Assembly (NCBI GenBank): GCA_022843625.1
Contig: JALHNH010000004.1
Location: 1-64,000 of the forward strand
DNA: 64,000 nucleotides
Direction of reading: 5' to 3'
From: Bryobacter sp.
GTDB lineage: Bacteria > Acidobacteriota > Terriglobia > Bryobacterales > Bryobacteraceae
Shown here: piece by piece, positions 1-6,918 of the stretch
Numbering within the stretch: the stretch's first letter is position 1
How the letters are laid out: each line of letters begins with the position of its first letter
Program-made: the position numbers and the translations under genes
Notes under the pieces: generated by a model
Database searches by the model: none
What the model was told of the DNA's origin: nothing
The model's input: the letters and a program-made list of their open reading frames with translations, nothing else

Positions 1-98
1 AGCACCATGCGCTCCTGGTCGAGTTGTACGCTGAATTTACCGTCCGGCAGTTTTTCGATCACCACGCCGGTTACTTCTATTGAATCTTCCTTACTCAT
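1..98 (-). CDS. infA: Translation initiation factor IF-1 (partial, runs off left edge)
   Basis: The minus strand from 98 reads MSKEDSIEVTGVVIEKLP and continues through 33 residues to the window edge. This is the start of the IF-1 OB-fold (compare the usual MAKEDAIEVEG... opening). IF-1 binds the ribosomal A site during initiation, in the cytoplasm. The start is fixed by a strong Shine-Dalgarno AAGGAGA five to six bases upstream of the ATG. The stretch 119-135 ahead of it can fold into a GCGCCG/CGGCGC stem in its leader. Only the N-terminal half is visible, so completeness cannot be judged. Confidence 0.88.
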   Translation of the reverse strand, partial: MSKEDSIEVTGVVIEKLPDGKFSVQLDQERMV

Positions 99-118
99 CA
101 GTCTCCTTAATCAAGATG

Positions 119-135
119 GCGCCGCGAATCGGCGC
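119..135. other. Small GC-rich inverted repeat upstream of infA
   Basis: A GCGCCG arm and a CGGCGC arm enclose a 5-base loop. No U-tract follows on either strand, so a classical terminator is unlikely. It lies in the presumed infA leader or at the end of the broken gene to its right. Function unknown. Confidence 0.3.
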
Positions 136-180
136 ACGCTAGTTTTCCACATTGAGTATAACTTAAGCGAGAGGCTGGCT

Positions 181-657
181 CTAGTCGAGACGGCAGACCT
201 TGAAGTTCCGGAACCTCATATCGGTACTGTGATGTTGGAAGACGAGAGGACTTTCGAGTGGACCCGACTCCGATTCATACTCGAGAACCTTGACTCCATT
301 GAGCCAGTGTTCGCAATGTCTATCCTTTACGATAATAGAGCTTTTGTTGAATTCTCCAAGTGGTTTGGGCTTGGCCCCTTTGGGGGCATATCGTGCAATT
401 GCTGAAACTTCATTTTTGGGTCGATCCTTCGAGTCACAGTAAGCTTTAACCGGTTGAAAGCGATACGCTCCCATCCCGCCAGCACGGACGTAGAAATCTT
501 CAGTTGTCGAAGTCTGCAAGGCCTTGGTGTCGCAATCGTTTACAGCCTTGAGGTAGGTCTAGAAAACTTCCTATACGGCCAATTGATCTTCTGGTGTGGG
601 CTTGGCTGCGTGGAGAACAAGCTGCCAGATGGCAAATGCTATAACATTACGCATCAT
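181..657 (-). pseudogene. Broken NTF2-like / DUF1080-like secreted protein remnant
   Basis: Read on the minus strand from an ATG at 655-657, one frame gives a hydrophobic N-terminus (IAFAIWQLVLHAA), then TPEDQLAV, two in-frame TAG codons (571-573 and 559-561), and then TYLKAVNDCDTKALQ followed by TTEDFYVRAGG. That first part resembles a SnoaL/DUF4440-type NTF2-like fold. The same frame then runs without a junction into GEFNKSSIIVKDRHCEHWLNG and ends at 181 with a strand motif typical of the end of DUF1080 (3-keto-disaccharide hydrolase-like, concanavalin fold) proteins. The DUF1080 portion is far too short (about 70 residues instead of about 180). I read it as a decayed gene with two nonsense mutations and probably an internal deletion or fusion. 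The intact downstream part alone (181-519) could still be an ORF, but has no convincing start. Confidence 0.6.
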
Positions 658-743
658 CCGGGGGAGTTTATCTCTGGCACTTGGGAATTGCAACTCAGCC
701 AAGCTAAGGTACACTCCAATTGGCGATTGAATTGGGTGTGAAT

Positions 744-1577
744 ATGGCTCTAAATGCTTATCCCGTTGAGGGACTGAATGTAGTGATCACCGGGGCTGGC
801 CGGGGAATCGGAAAACGCCTTGCTATCGGCTTTGCAGCGAGGGGTGCTCGTGTGGGGCTGGTAGCCCGAACCGGGGCTGAACTCGACATGACTGATCTGG
901 AGATCAAACATGCCGGAGGCATCAGCCACAAGCTTGCCGCCGACGTGCGAGACTTCGAGCGGCTGAGTGGAGTCCTTGATCTGATGCGGCACCGGCATGG
1001 CGCTGTGCAGGTGTTGATCTGCGCAGCGGCGATCCAGGGACCAATCGGGCCGATGCACAAGAACTCAATAAAAGCCTGGGCCGATACCTTCGAGACCAAC
1101 CTTATGGGTGTGGTGAATTCCTGCCGGGCGGTGGTGCCCAAAATGATCGAGAATCGCCGGGGCAAGATTGTGATTCTCGCGGGCGGTGGAGCTGCCACGC
1201 CAAGGCCCAACTTCACGGCTTACTCAGCATCGAAGGCAGCAGTGGTGCGATTTGGTGAATCGCTGGCTGAGGAGTTACGCGACCACAACATTCAGGTAAA
1301 CAGTATGTCGCCTGGCGGGGCGTATACGACGATGACCGACGAGATTCTGACTGCCGGGGATGCGGCCGGTTGGAAAGAGATCGAAGCAGCCGAAAAGATC
1401 CAGCAGACGGGCGGGGTAAAGCCGGACAAACAGATTGAACTGGCCTGTTTCCTCGCCTCAGAAAAATCGAACCATATCGCCGGCAAGTTTCTGCACGTTG
1501 ATGACGACTGGAAGCGGCTCGAGACGGCGCAGACGAATCCGGATCTGTTCACGCTAAGGCGATTGAAGAAGAGCTAG
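744..1577 (+). CDS. Short-chain dehydrogenase/reductase (SDR)
   Basis: The 277-residue product is a classical-length SDR, an NAD(P)-dependent oxidoreductase with a single Rossmann fold. The cofactor motif TGAGRGIG sits near residues 17-24 and the YSASK motif gives Tyr160 and Lys164. The serine expected about 13 residues before the catalytic Tyr is not there: the stretch reads ILAGGGAATPRPNF. The substrate is therefore uncertain and activity may be altered. A TTG at 720 would add eight residues; I prefer the ATG at 744 because the protein then starts just before the first beta strand, though no strong Shine-Dalgarno is visible for either. It stands alone between a pseudogene and a convergent sigma-factor operon. 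Confidence 0.85.
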   Translation: MALNAYPVEGLNVVITGAGRGIGKRLAIGFAARGARVGLVARTGAELDMTDLEIKHAGGISHKLAADVRDFERLSGVLDLMRHRHGAVQVLICAAAIQGPIGPMHKNSIKAWADTFETNLMGVVNSCRAVVPKMIENRRGKIVILAGGGAATPRPNFTAYSASKAAVVRFGESLAEELRDHNIQVNSMSPGGAYTTMTDEILTAGDAAGWKEIEAAEKIQQTGGVKPDKQIELACFLASEKSNHIAGKFLHVDDDWKRLETAQTNPDLFTLRRLKKS

Positions 1578-1582
1578 GCTCG

Positions 1583-1678
1583 ATGGATGAACTGCTGCAA
1601 AGCTTCCTGGAGGAAACAGATCCTGGAAAGGTAATGGATTTTGCAGTATCGCTGTCGCATCGGCAACGGCTGAGGTGA
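1583..1678 (+). CDS. Possible 31-residue small ORF after the SDR gene
   Basis: Five bases after the SDR stop an ATG opens a 31-codon frame with an acidic start (MDELLQSFLEET) and a basic end, closing with TGA. There is no clear Shine-Dalgarno, but tight spacing to the SDR would allow coupling. It matches nothing I recognise and could be a gene remnant or chance ORF. Confidence 0.2.
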   Translation: MDELLQSFLEETDPGKVMDFAVSLSHRQRLR

Positions 1679-1723
1679 TGGGTGGCTCAGTCGAGAAGAT
1701 TGCCGCTGCGGGGCTTGACCCTG

Positions 1724-2314
1724 TCAGATTGGGTCAGTCGAGAGTTCTGTGAGCAGTCCCGCTGCGTCCCCTCGCTTTTTGAGGATCACCACCTTGGCAG
1801 CCTGATAAGACCACCACTGGCATGCAAGGAAAACCAACAGCAGAATGCTGGTAAGGATCCAAGCAGAGACACTTGTCGTTTGGTGTGGGATCCCCATCAC
1901 CACTGCAAGAACTCCCCCGCACATCGGCAGGCTCACAAGGGCCTTCCCATTGCCCAGAAATCGGATGCGCCGGTCGTAGCAGGCAATCAACAAAGTCAAA
2001 TGATCTCGAAGGCTGTGGTCGCTAGTGCTCGGCCACTGGCGGTGGGTCAGCCATGTCGTCAAAGCCATCGCAAGGAGAGTTGCCGACAAGAGGCCGTACC
2101 CCATCTGTACCAAGGGGAATTTTGCTTTCCAGGCCAGGAGGCCAAGTAGGGGACTAAGAGTCATCGCGACCATGTATTCTTCCCCGTTTGCCGCTCGAAT
2201 CTGTTGTTCAAAGCTCGAACGCTTCTCGTCAATCAGATGCTTCCAAATCATTCGGTTCTCTTTGGTTGAATCGTCTTTTTGCCACAAGTTGCGCAAGTTA
2301 TCTACTTCGTTCAT
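1724..2314 (-). CDS. Four-helix membrane protein paired with an ECF sigma factor
   Basis: The 196-residue protein starts with a charged cytoplasmic segment (about 50 residues, with NLRNLWQ) and then has hydrophobic stretches near residues 48-65, 72-88, 125-142 and 150-168, consistent with an inner-membrane protein of four spans. It overlaps the end of the upstream ECF sigma gene by 17 bases, so the two are co-translated. This arrangement is typical of a membrane-bound regulator of the sigma factor, but no zinc-binding anti-sigma (HxxxCxxC) motif is present, so the anti-sigma role is an inference from context. The family is not recognised. Confidence 0.72.
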   Translation of the reverse strand: MNEVDNLRNLWQKDDSTKENRMIWKHLIDEKRSSFEQQIRAANGEEYMVAMTLSPLLGLLAWKAKFPLVQMGYGLLSATLLAMALTTWLTHRQWPSTSDHSLRDHLTLLIACYDRRIRFLGNGKALVSLPMCGGVLAVVMGIPHQTTSVSAWILTSILLLVFLACQWWSYQAAKVVILKKRGDAAGLLTELSTDPI

Positions 2315-2813
2315 GTTGAGTTTCCTTGGGTTTGAGAATTTCAGCGAGCCGTTGGCGAAGCCGGGTGAGCCTTACCGCAGCGTTGCCTTCGGTAATTCCT
2401 AGTACTTCGGCGATCTCTTTGGTGGTAAGCCCTTCCAGATAGAGAAGCGCCAGTTGCTGTTCCATGGATGCGAGCCTCCGCACTGCATCAAGCAGGTTTG
2501 CTCGTTGCTCCTGGTCGGTTGTTGCTTGTGGAGGAGCTTCTTCTATAGGAGCTTCTTTGTTCTGGCCGCGCTCACGGCGGGCTGCATCGGTGAAGGCAAC
2601 ATTGTGGGCGATTCGGTAGAGCCAGGTTCTCTCGCTGGAATCTCCCCTGAAATTTGGGAGTGCCGTCCAGAGGGCAACTGCGATTTCCTGAAAGAGATCC
2701 TGCTGATCCTGCGCTTCCCGCCGGTGAGCGGCACAGAGCCTTCGTAGCGCCGGGGCATAGTTATCGAGCAAGTCTTGGAATCGTTCTTCCCGTTGCTGCG
2801 AATTTGCGTTCAC
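2298..2813 (-). CDS. ECF-type RNA polymerase sigma-70 factor
   Basis: The 171-residue protein has the two ECF domains. Region 2 contains DLFQEIAVALWTALPNF and the aromatic WLYRIAHNVAFTDAARR; region 4 contains LASMEQQLALLYLEGLTTKEIA followed by EVLGITEGNAAVRLTRLRQ, a helix-turn-helix that reads the -35 element. Region 3 is absent, as usual for ECF factors. The small linker is rich in Pro, Glu and Thr. It is the first gene of a two-gene operon with the membrane protein downstream (17-base overlap), suggesting control by that partner. It differs clearly from the second ECF factor at 15954, which belongs to another subfamily. Confidence 0.9.
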   Translation of the reverse strand: MNANSQQREERFQDLLDNYAPALRRLCAAHRREAQDQQDLFQEIAVALWTALPNFRGDSSERTWLYRIAHNVAFTDAARRERGQNKEAPIEEAPPQATTDQEQRANLLDAVRRLASMEQQLALLYLEGLTTKEIAEVLGITEGNAAVRLTRLRQRLAEILKPKETQHERSR

Positions 2814-3024
2814 AGATAGGTAGTATTGCCGAAGGCTTCGAAACTTACAAAGAATTTGCTTTGCGGATTGAAGTCTTCAACATTGCAACCCGTTTGGGCC
2901 GCTGCACTAAGGTCGGACAACGTGCAGCATTTTGATGTGGCTGCGAAAGAGTATTCGGAATACGCTTTTGCGTGGAGTGAAGTAGCGCGTATCGCCCTTG
3001 CAGCAGCCTGGTGGTGAAGAGCGG

Positions 3025-3042
3025 GTATAACTATAGTTATAC
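3025..3042. promoter_or_regulatory. 18-bp perfect palindrome, probable MazE/MazF operator
   Basis: The sequence GTATAACTATAGTTATAC is identical to its reverse complement and ends 7 bases before the antitoxin ATG. Antitoxins with a ribbon-helix-helix fold bind such palindromes over their own promoters. Its centre CTATAG and flanking TATAA halves may overlap the -10 element itself. Confidence 0.7.
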
Positions 3043-3049
3043 TTCGAGT

Positions 3050-3286
3050 ATGAAGACTGCGGTTTCTATGCCTGACGAGCTTTTTCTCCGCGCGGATGCC
3101 ACAGCCCGTCGCCTTAAGCTCTCCAGAAGCGCTCTTTATGCCAAAGCGGTATCGGCATATTTGGAGCAGCAGGAGAACGCTGAAATCACCAGGCGTCTCA
3201 ATGAGGTTTACTCGCGTACTTCTTCGAAGCTAGACCCGCAATTGGCACGAATGCAAGCTAAGCTTCTCAAGAAAGAAGATTGGTGA
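3050..3286 (+). CDS. mazE: Ribbon-helix-helix antitoxin of a MazEF-type pair
   Basis: The 78-residue protein begins MKTAVSMPDELFLRADA and has the strand-helix-helix pattern of RHH antitoxins (LKLSRSALYAKAVSAYL), with a charged C-terminal tail (KLLKKEDW) that would wrap the toxin. An upstream in-frame GTG would add 13 residues but would place translation through the palindrome at 3025-3042, so I use the ATG at 3050. The stop overlaps the toxin GTG by four bases (GTGA), giving coupled translation. Antitoxin and toxin together likely repress their own promoter through the palindrome. Confidence 0.85.
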   Translation: MKTAVSMPDELFLRADATARRLKLSRSALYAKAVSAYLEQQENAEITRRLNEVYSRTSSKLDPQLARMQAKLLKKEDW

Positions 3287-3636
3287 CAAACATTGAAATT
3301 CGACGGGGTGAGATCTGGTGGGCGGATCTTCCAGAACCTCGCGGCTCCGAGCCGGGGTACCGTCGTCCAGTCCTTGTCGTGCAAGCAGACTTCTTTAATG
3401 CAAGCTTGATACAAACCGTAGTAGTAGCCACGATTACCAGCAATCTGGCGCTAGCCAGTGCCCCTGGGAATGTTTTGATGCCTGCTCGCAAAGGTGGTTT
3501 GGTTCGCGACTCGGTTGTGAATGTCTCTCAACTGCTGACCCTGGATCGCAGTTTTCTAATTGAGTTTGCCGGAGTCCTGACACCGGGGCTACAGCGGAAG
3601 GTGGATTTGGGAATACGGCTTATTTTGCAACTTTAG
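3283..3636 (+). CDS. mazF: MazF/PemK-family endoribonuclease toxin
   Basis: The 117-residue product carries the MazF opening RRGEIWWADLPEPRGSEPG followed by RRPVLVVQADFFN, the SH3-like barrel in which the conserved Arg of GYRRP takes part in RNA cleavage. Residues VVVATITSNLALA and SVVNVSQLLTLDR match the second conserved block. MazF enzymes cut mRNA at short specific sequences and arrest growth when the antitoxin is lost. The start could be TTG 3280 or GTG 3283; GTG gives the common four-base overlap with the antitoxin stop. The gene meets lpxI tail-to-tail with 11 bases between. Confidence 0.9.
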   Translation: MTNIEIRRGEIWWADLPEPRGSEPGYRRPVLVVQADFFNASLIQTVVVATITSNLALASAPGNVLMPARKGGLVRDSVVNVSQLLTLDRSFLIEFAGVLTPGLQRKVDLGIRLILQL

Positions 3637-3647
3637 GCTTCAGGTTG

Positions 3648-4466
3648 CTATTCGAGGGGAGCGAATCCCACCACTACAATCCCGGCAGCATCAGCAGCAG
3701 CAAGCAACGCATCTTTATCAAGCAGCAGCGTGCGCCCCGCATCGACAGCCAACACCTTTGCCTTACACTCACGCATCACGTCGATCGTGGTAGGCCCGGT
3801 AACAGGCACGTCAAACAACAAGTGCTTGCGGCGGCGCGATACCTTGACAAGCGTTAGCTCTTTGCCATTCACCAGGCTGGCCGCACGGCGCAGCATCTCG
3901 TCGGTGCCTTCCATGGCCTCAACCGCGACACAAGCCTGATCTGCAATCGCGACACTCTGTCCGATATCTTGACCCGCGATGATGTTTGCAATGGACCGGC
4001 CATACTCGATGTTTGCGGTCTCTTCCTTGGACGGCTTGCGGCGGCCCATCGGGCCTTCTGTAGCGAGCAGACTGGTGAGCAAACGGGTTGAAGCCACCAA
4101 CTCAATACCTTCGCTCTTCAACTCATCTACGACCACACCAATCAGTGAATCGGTATTCTTGGTGGCTAGTTTGCCAAGAAGCTTGAGCAGGCGCCAGTCC
4201 GGAACAATCGCCGAAAAGATGCTGGCGTGCTTCACTTGCCCAGCCATCATTACCTCACTAATACCTTCTTTGTGGAGTGTGTCGATCAGCTTGCTGAGTG
4301 CGCCAAGAGAGATCCAGTAAGTGCGCGTGGCCAGCGATTCGATTGAGGCATCGGCTTCTTCTTTGATGCCGAAAGCGACTACTTCATCCCCCTGGCGGCG
4401 CGCGGCCTCAAGGGCCAGAATCGGAAAGCGGCCATTGCCGCAAATGATCGCGTAGCGGGCAGGCAT
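3648..4466 (-). CDS. lpxI: UDP-2,3-diacylglucosamine pyrophosphatase LpxI (DUF1009)
   Basis: The 272-residue protein starts YAIICGNGRFPILALEAA and keeps the DUF1009 layout: an N-terminal Rossmann-like lobe with GISEVMMAGQVKH near residue 95 and a C-terminal lobe ending AADAAGIVVVGF. LpxI hydrolyses UDP-2,3-diacylglucosamine to lipid X in lipid A synthesis and replaces LpxH in many non-enteric diderms. Its ATG shares one base with the lpxA stop (TAATG), so it is the last gene of fabZ-lpxA-lpxI. lpxB, often the next gene, is not in this unit. Confidence 0.92.
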   Translation of the reverse strand: MPARYAIICGNGRFPILALEAARRQGDEVVAFGIKEEADASIESLATRTYWISLGALSKLIDTLHKEGISEVMMAGQVKHASIFSAIVPDWRLLKLLGKLATKNTDSLIGVVVDELKSEGIELVASTRLLTSLLATEGPMGRRKPSKEETANIEYGRSIANIIAGQDIGQSVAIADQACVAVEAMEGTDEMLRRAASLVNGKELTLVKVSRRRKHLLFDVPVTGPTTIDVMRECKAKVLAVDAGRTLLLDKDALLAAADAAGIVVVGFAPLE

Positions 4467-5245
4467 TACTTTACGAAGCCGCGTTCAGAGCTGGCAATGA
4501 AGGCCAGAAGTTCTTCGCGCTCGGCGGTCTCGGCAACCTCGGCGCGGATTGCTTCCACGGCTTTGGTAGTGTTCAATTTTTTGTCGCGCAGCAAACGGAA
4601 GCTCTTGTGTAGCGCCTGGATCTGATCAGGCGAGAAGCCGCGCCGCTCAAGGCCCACCTTGTTGACATCGAAAAGTTTGATGTCGCGGCCGGAACCTGTC
4701 GTAAGTGAGAAGGGCAACACGTCTTGCACTACGACGCTGAAGCCACCGATCATCGAATGACGCCCAATGCGGCAGAACTGATGCACGGCCGAATGAGCGC
4801 TAATCACTGCCCAATCGCCGATGGTGACGTGGCCGGCGAAGGTGACGCCGTTTGAGAGCACACAGTGGTTGCCAAGATGAACATCGTGGGCAACGTGGCA
4901 ATAGGCAAGTAGCGAATTATCGTCGCCAATGATCGTCTCCAGGCCACCGCCTTCAGTGCCCCGATGGATCGAAACAAACTCGCGGATGCGGTTGCGATTG
5001 CCAATGCGTGTGTAGGCGCGCTCGCCGTGATACTTCAGGTCTTGCGAGGCGACGCCAACAGTCGCATAGGGGAAGAACACGTTGTCTTCGCCAATCACGG
5101 TGGGGCCTTCGATGTAGACATGCGCCATCAACTTCGTGCGCGCACCAATATTCACTTCCGGGCCGATGACGCAGAAAGGCCCGATGTCAGCGCTGGCATC
5201 AATGCTAGCTTGCGGGTCTACGATAGCCGATGGATGAACCGGCAT
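4466..5245 (-). CDS. lpxA: UDP-N-acetylglucosamine acyltransferase LpxA
   Basis: The 259-residue protein is built of hexapeptide repeats (IVDPQASIDASADIGPFCVI onward) forming a left-handed beta helix, followed by a helical C-terminus from about residue 190. The catalytic His lies in YCHVAHDVHLGNHCV. LpxA transfers the first 3-hydroxyacyl chain to UDP-GlcNAc, starting lipid A synthesis in the cytoplasm. The start MPVHPSAIV at 5245 is chosen over an in-frame extension to 5320 because it matches the family start and lies 7 bases after the fabZ stop with AAGG just ahead. It shares one base with the lpxI start. Confidence 0.95.
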   Translation of the reverse strand: MPVHPSAIVDPQASIDASADIGPFCVIGPEVNIGARTKLMAHVYIEGPTVIGEDNVFFPYATVGVASQDLKYHGERAYTRIGNRNRIREFVSIHRGTEGGGLETIIGDDNSLLAYCHVAHDVHLGNHCVLSNGVTFAGHVTIGDWAVISAHSAVHQFCRIGRHSMIGGFSVVVQDVLPFSLTTGSGRDIKLFDVNKVGLERRGFSPDQIQALHKSFRLLRDKKLNTTKAVEAIRAEVAETAEREELLAFIASSERGFVK

Positions 5246-5252
5246 TAGTGCC

Positions 5253-5696
5253 TTATAAAGCGCCCTTGTCGCGCAGGATACACATGACAGTACACTCGGC
5301 GACAACCTCGTTGTTGACACGGGCTTCGCCGCGCATCTTGGCCACGTTGGAGCGTCTTGAGATTACCGTCATCTCGACACGCAACTGATCGCCCGGGATG
5401 ACAGGCTTGCGGAACTTGGCACCTTCGATGGTGGTGAGCAGCACTACTTTGTTCTTGCGATCGGGGATCTGGCTCAGAACGAGAACACCGGCCGTCTGCG
5501 CCATACACTCGACGATCAGAACACCAGGCATCACCGGGAAGTCTGGAAAATGGCCCTGGAAGTGGGGTTCGGTGGCCGTGACATTCTTGATCCCGACGAT
5601 TCGGGTCTCTTCGATTTCGAGAATTCGATCTACGAGGAGGAGCGGATATCGATGCGGAAGAATGTCCTGAATTTCGACAACGTTTAGTTCAGGCAT
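5253..5696 (-). CDS. fabZ: 3-hydroxyacyl-[ACP] dehydratase FabZ
   Basis: The 147-residue hot-dog fold protein shows the family signature HRYPLLLVDRI with catalytic His near residue 16 and PGVLIVECMAQTAGVL with the catalytic Glu. FabZ dehydrates 3-hydroxyacyl-ACP in fatty acid elongation and competes with LpxA for the same substrate pool, which explains why the two are so often adjacent. It is the first gene of the fabZ-lpxA-lpxI operon and diverges from the M20 peptidase gene, whose start is 24 bases away. Confidence 0.95.
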   Translation of the reverse strand: MPELNVVEIQDILPHRYPLLLVDRILEIEETRIVGIKNVTATEPHFQGHFPDFPVMPGVLIVECMAQTAGVLVLSQIPDRKNKVVLLTTIEGAKFRKPVIPGDQLRVEMTVISRRSNVAKMRGEARVNNEVVAECTVMCILRDKGAL

Positions 5697-5720
5697 GCAA
5701 ACAAGCTATTATATCCGCCG

Positions 5721-6863
5721 ATGGACCCAATTCTGGCCTGGATGCAGGCAAAACAAGAAGACCTGCTTTCGTTTCTCCGTGCGATGGTGGAAATTGAGAG
5801 CCCCAGTCGTGATGAAGCAGGTGTTACGCGCTTTGCAAATTACCTCGAAGAAGCAACCCGCGACATTGCGAAAATGAAGCGCATCAAGGCCGCCGGCCTT
5901 GGCCCACACCTGCTGCTGGAATTCGATTTGGGAGGCGCGCGTAAGCGCGGAAAGAAAATTTTGGGCCTTGCCCACTCCGATACTGTGCACCCCTTGGGGA
6001 CGCTTGCCAAGTTTCCTTTCGCCGTCCGCAGTGGCCGTGTCTACGGGCCGGGAGCCCTCGACATCAAGGGCGGCATCGCGCTCTTTGTCTTTGCCATGCG
6101 AGCCCTGAAGGATCTAAAGATTCCCGTCAGCAAGCCAGTGGTGCTGCAGATCAACAGCGACGAAGAGATTGGCTCAGACTCCTCGCGCGCGCTCACCGAG
6201 ATGATGGCCCGGGATGCCGCCTGCGTCCTGGTAGTAGAGCCAGGTACAGGCCTCACCGGCAAGCTCAAGACAGCCCGCAAGGGCACGGGCGACTACACGG
6301 TAAAGGTGAAGGGTATCGCAAGCCACGCTGGTGTTGATTTTCTGGCAGGTGCCAGCGCCATTGTAGAGCTGGCAAAACAGATTGAAGTGATTGCCGGCTT
6401 TACCGATCTCTCAAAAGGTTTGACAGTGAACCCTGGGGTGATCAGCGGCGGCACACGTACCAATGTCGTTGCCTCAGAGGCCCAAGTGGAAGTGGATATA
6501 CGCATCGAGCGGCTCAAAGACTTCACCGCACTCGACAAGAAGTTTCGCAAGTTGAAGCCCTTCGATAAGCGCTGCAAAATCGAAGTGACGGGCGGCCTGA
6601 ACCGGCCGCCGATGGAACGTACCAAAGCTATCGGCGAGCTTTTTGCCATTGCAAAGAAGCAGGCATGGGATCTGGAAATTGCTCTTGAGGAATCATCCAC
6701 CGGCGGCGGCAGCGATGGCAACTTCACGGCAGCTCTTGGTGTACCTACTCTCGACGGGCTGGGCTGCGTGGGGGAAGGGGCCCACACGCTGAACGAAAAT
6801 TTTTTGGTGGAACGCATCCCCGACCGCGCCGCGCTGCTGGCAAAGCTAATCGCAGCTCTCTAG
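5721..6863 (+). CDS. M20-family zinc metallopeptidase (glutamate carboxypeptidase-like)
   Basis: The 380-residue protein has the M20/CPG2 architecture: a catalytic domain interrupted by a dimerisation domain. Metal-site motifs are GLAHSDTVHPLG (His), GALDIKGG (bridging Asp), NSDEEIGS (Glu pair) and VVEPG. The lid domain holds GIASHAGVDFLAGASAI, typical of the CPG2 branch, and the last ligand region is GEGAHTLNE. Such enzymes remove C-terminal glutamate or act on dipeptides and N-acyl amino acids. No signal peptide is present, so it is probably cytoplasmic. The exact substrate cannot be read from sequence. Confidence 0.88.
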   Translation: MDPILAWMQAKQEDLLSFLRAMVEIESPSRDEAGVTRFANYLEEATRDIAKMKRIKAAGLGPHLLLEFDLGGARKRGKKILGLAHSDTVHPLGTLAKFPFAVRSGRVYGPGALDIKGGIALFVFAMRALKDLKIPVSKPVVLQINSDEEIGSDSSRALTEMMARDAACVLVVEPGTGLTGKLKTARKGTGDYTVKVKGIASHAGVDFLAGASAIVELAKQIEVIAGFTDLSKGLTVNPGVISGGTRTNVVASEAQVEVDIRIERLKDFTALDKKFRKLKPFDKRCKIEVTGGLNRPPMERTKAIGELFAIAKKQAWDLEIALEESSTGGGSDGNFTAALGVPTLDGLGCVGEGAHTLNENFLVERIPDRAALLAKLIAAL

Positions 6864-6918
6864 CGCTATCCTGAGATATGGCGCTGCGCCAAATCCCCCT
6901 TTTCTTTGAGGTATAGTC

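Noticed and set aside
2826..3017. Possible short gene between the sigma factor and mazE
   Set aside because: Low-complexity composition without a recognisable pattern or Shine-Dalgarno; treated as non-coding.
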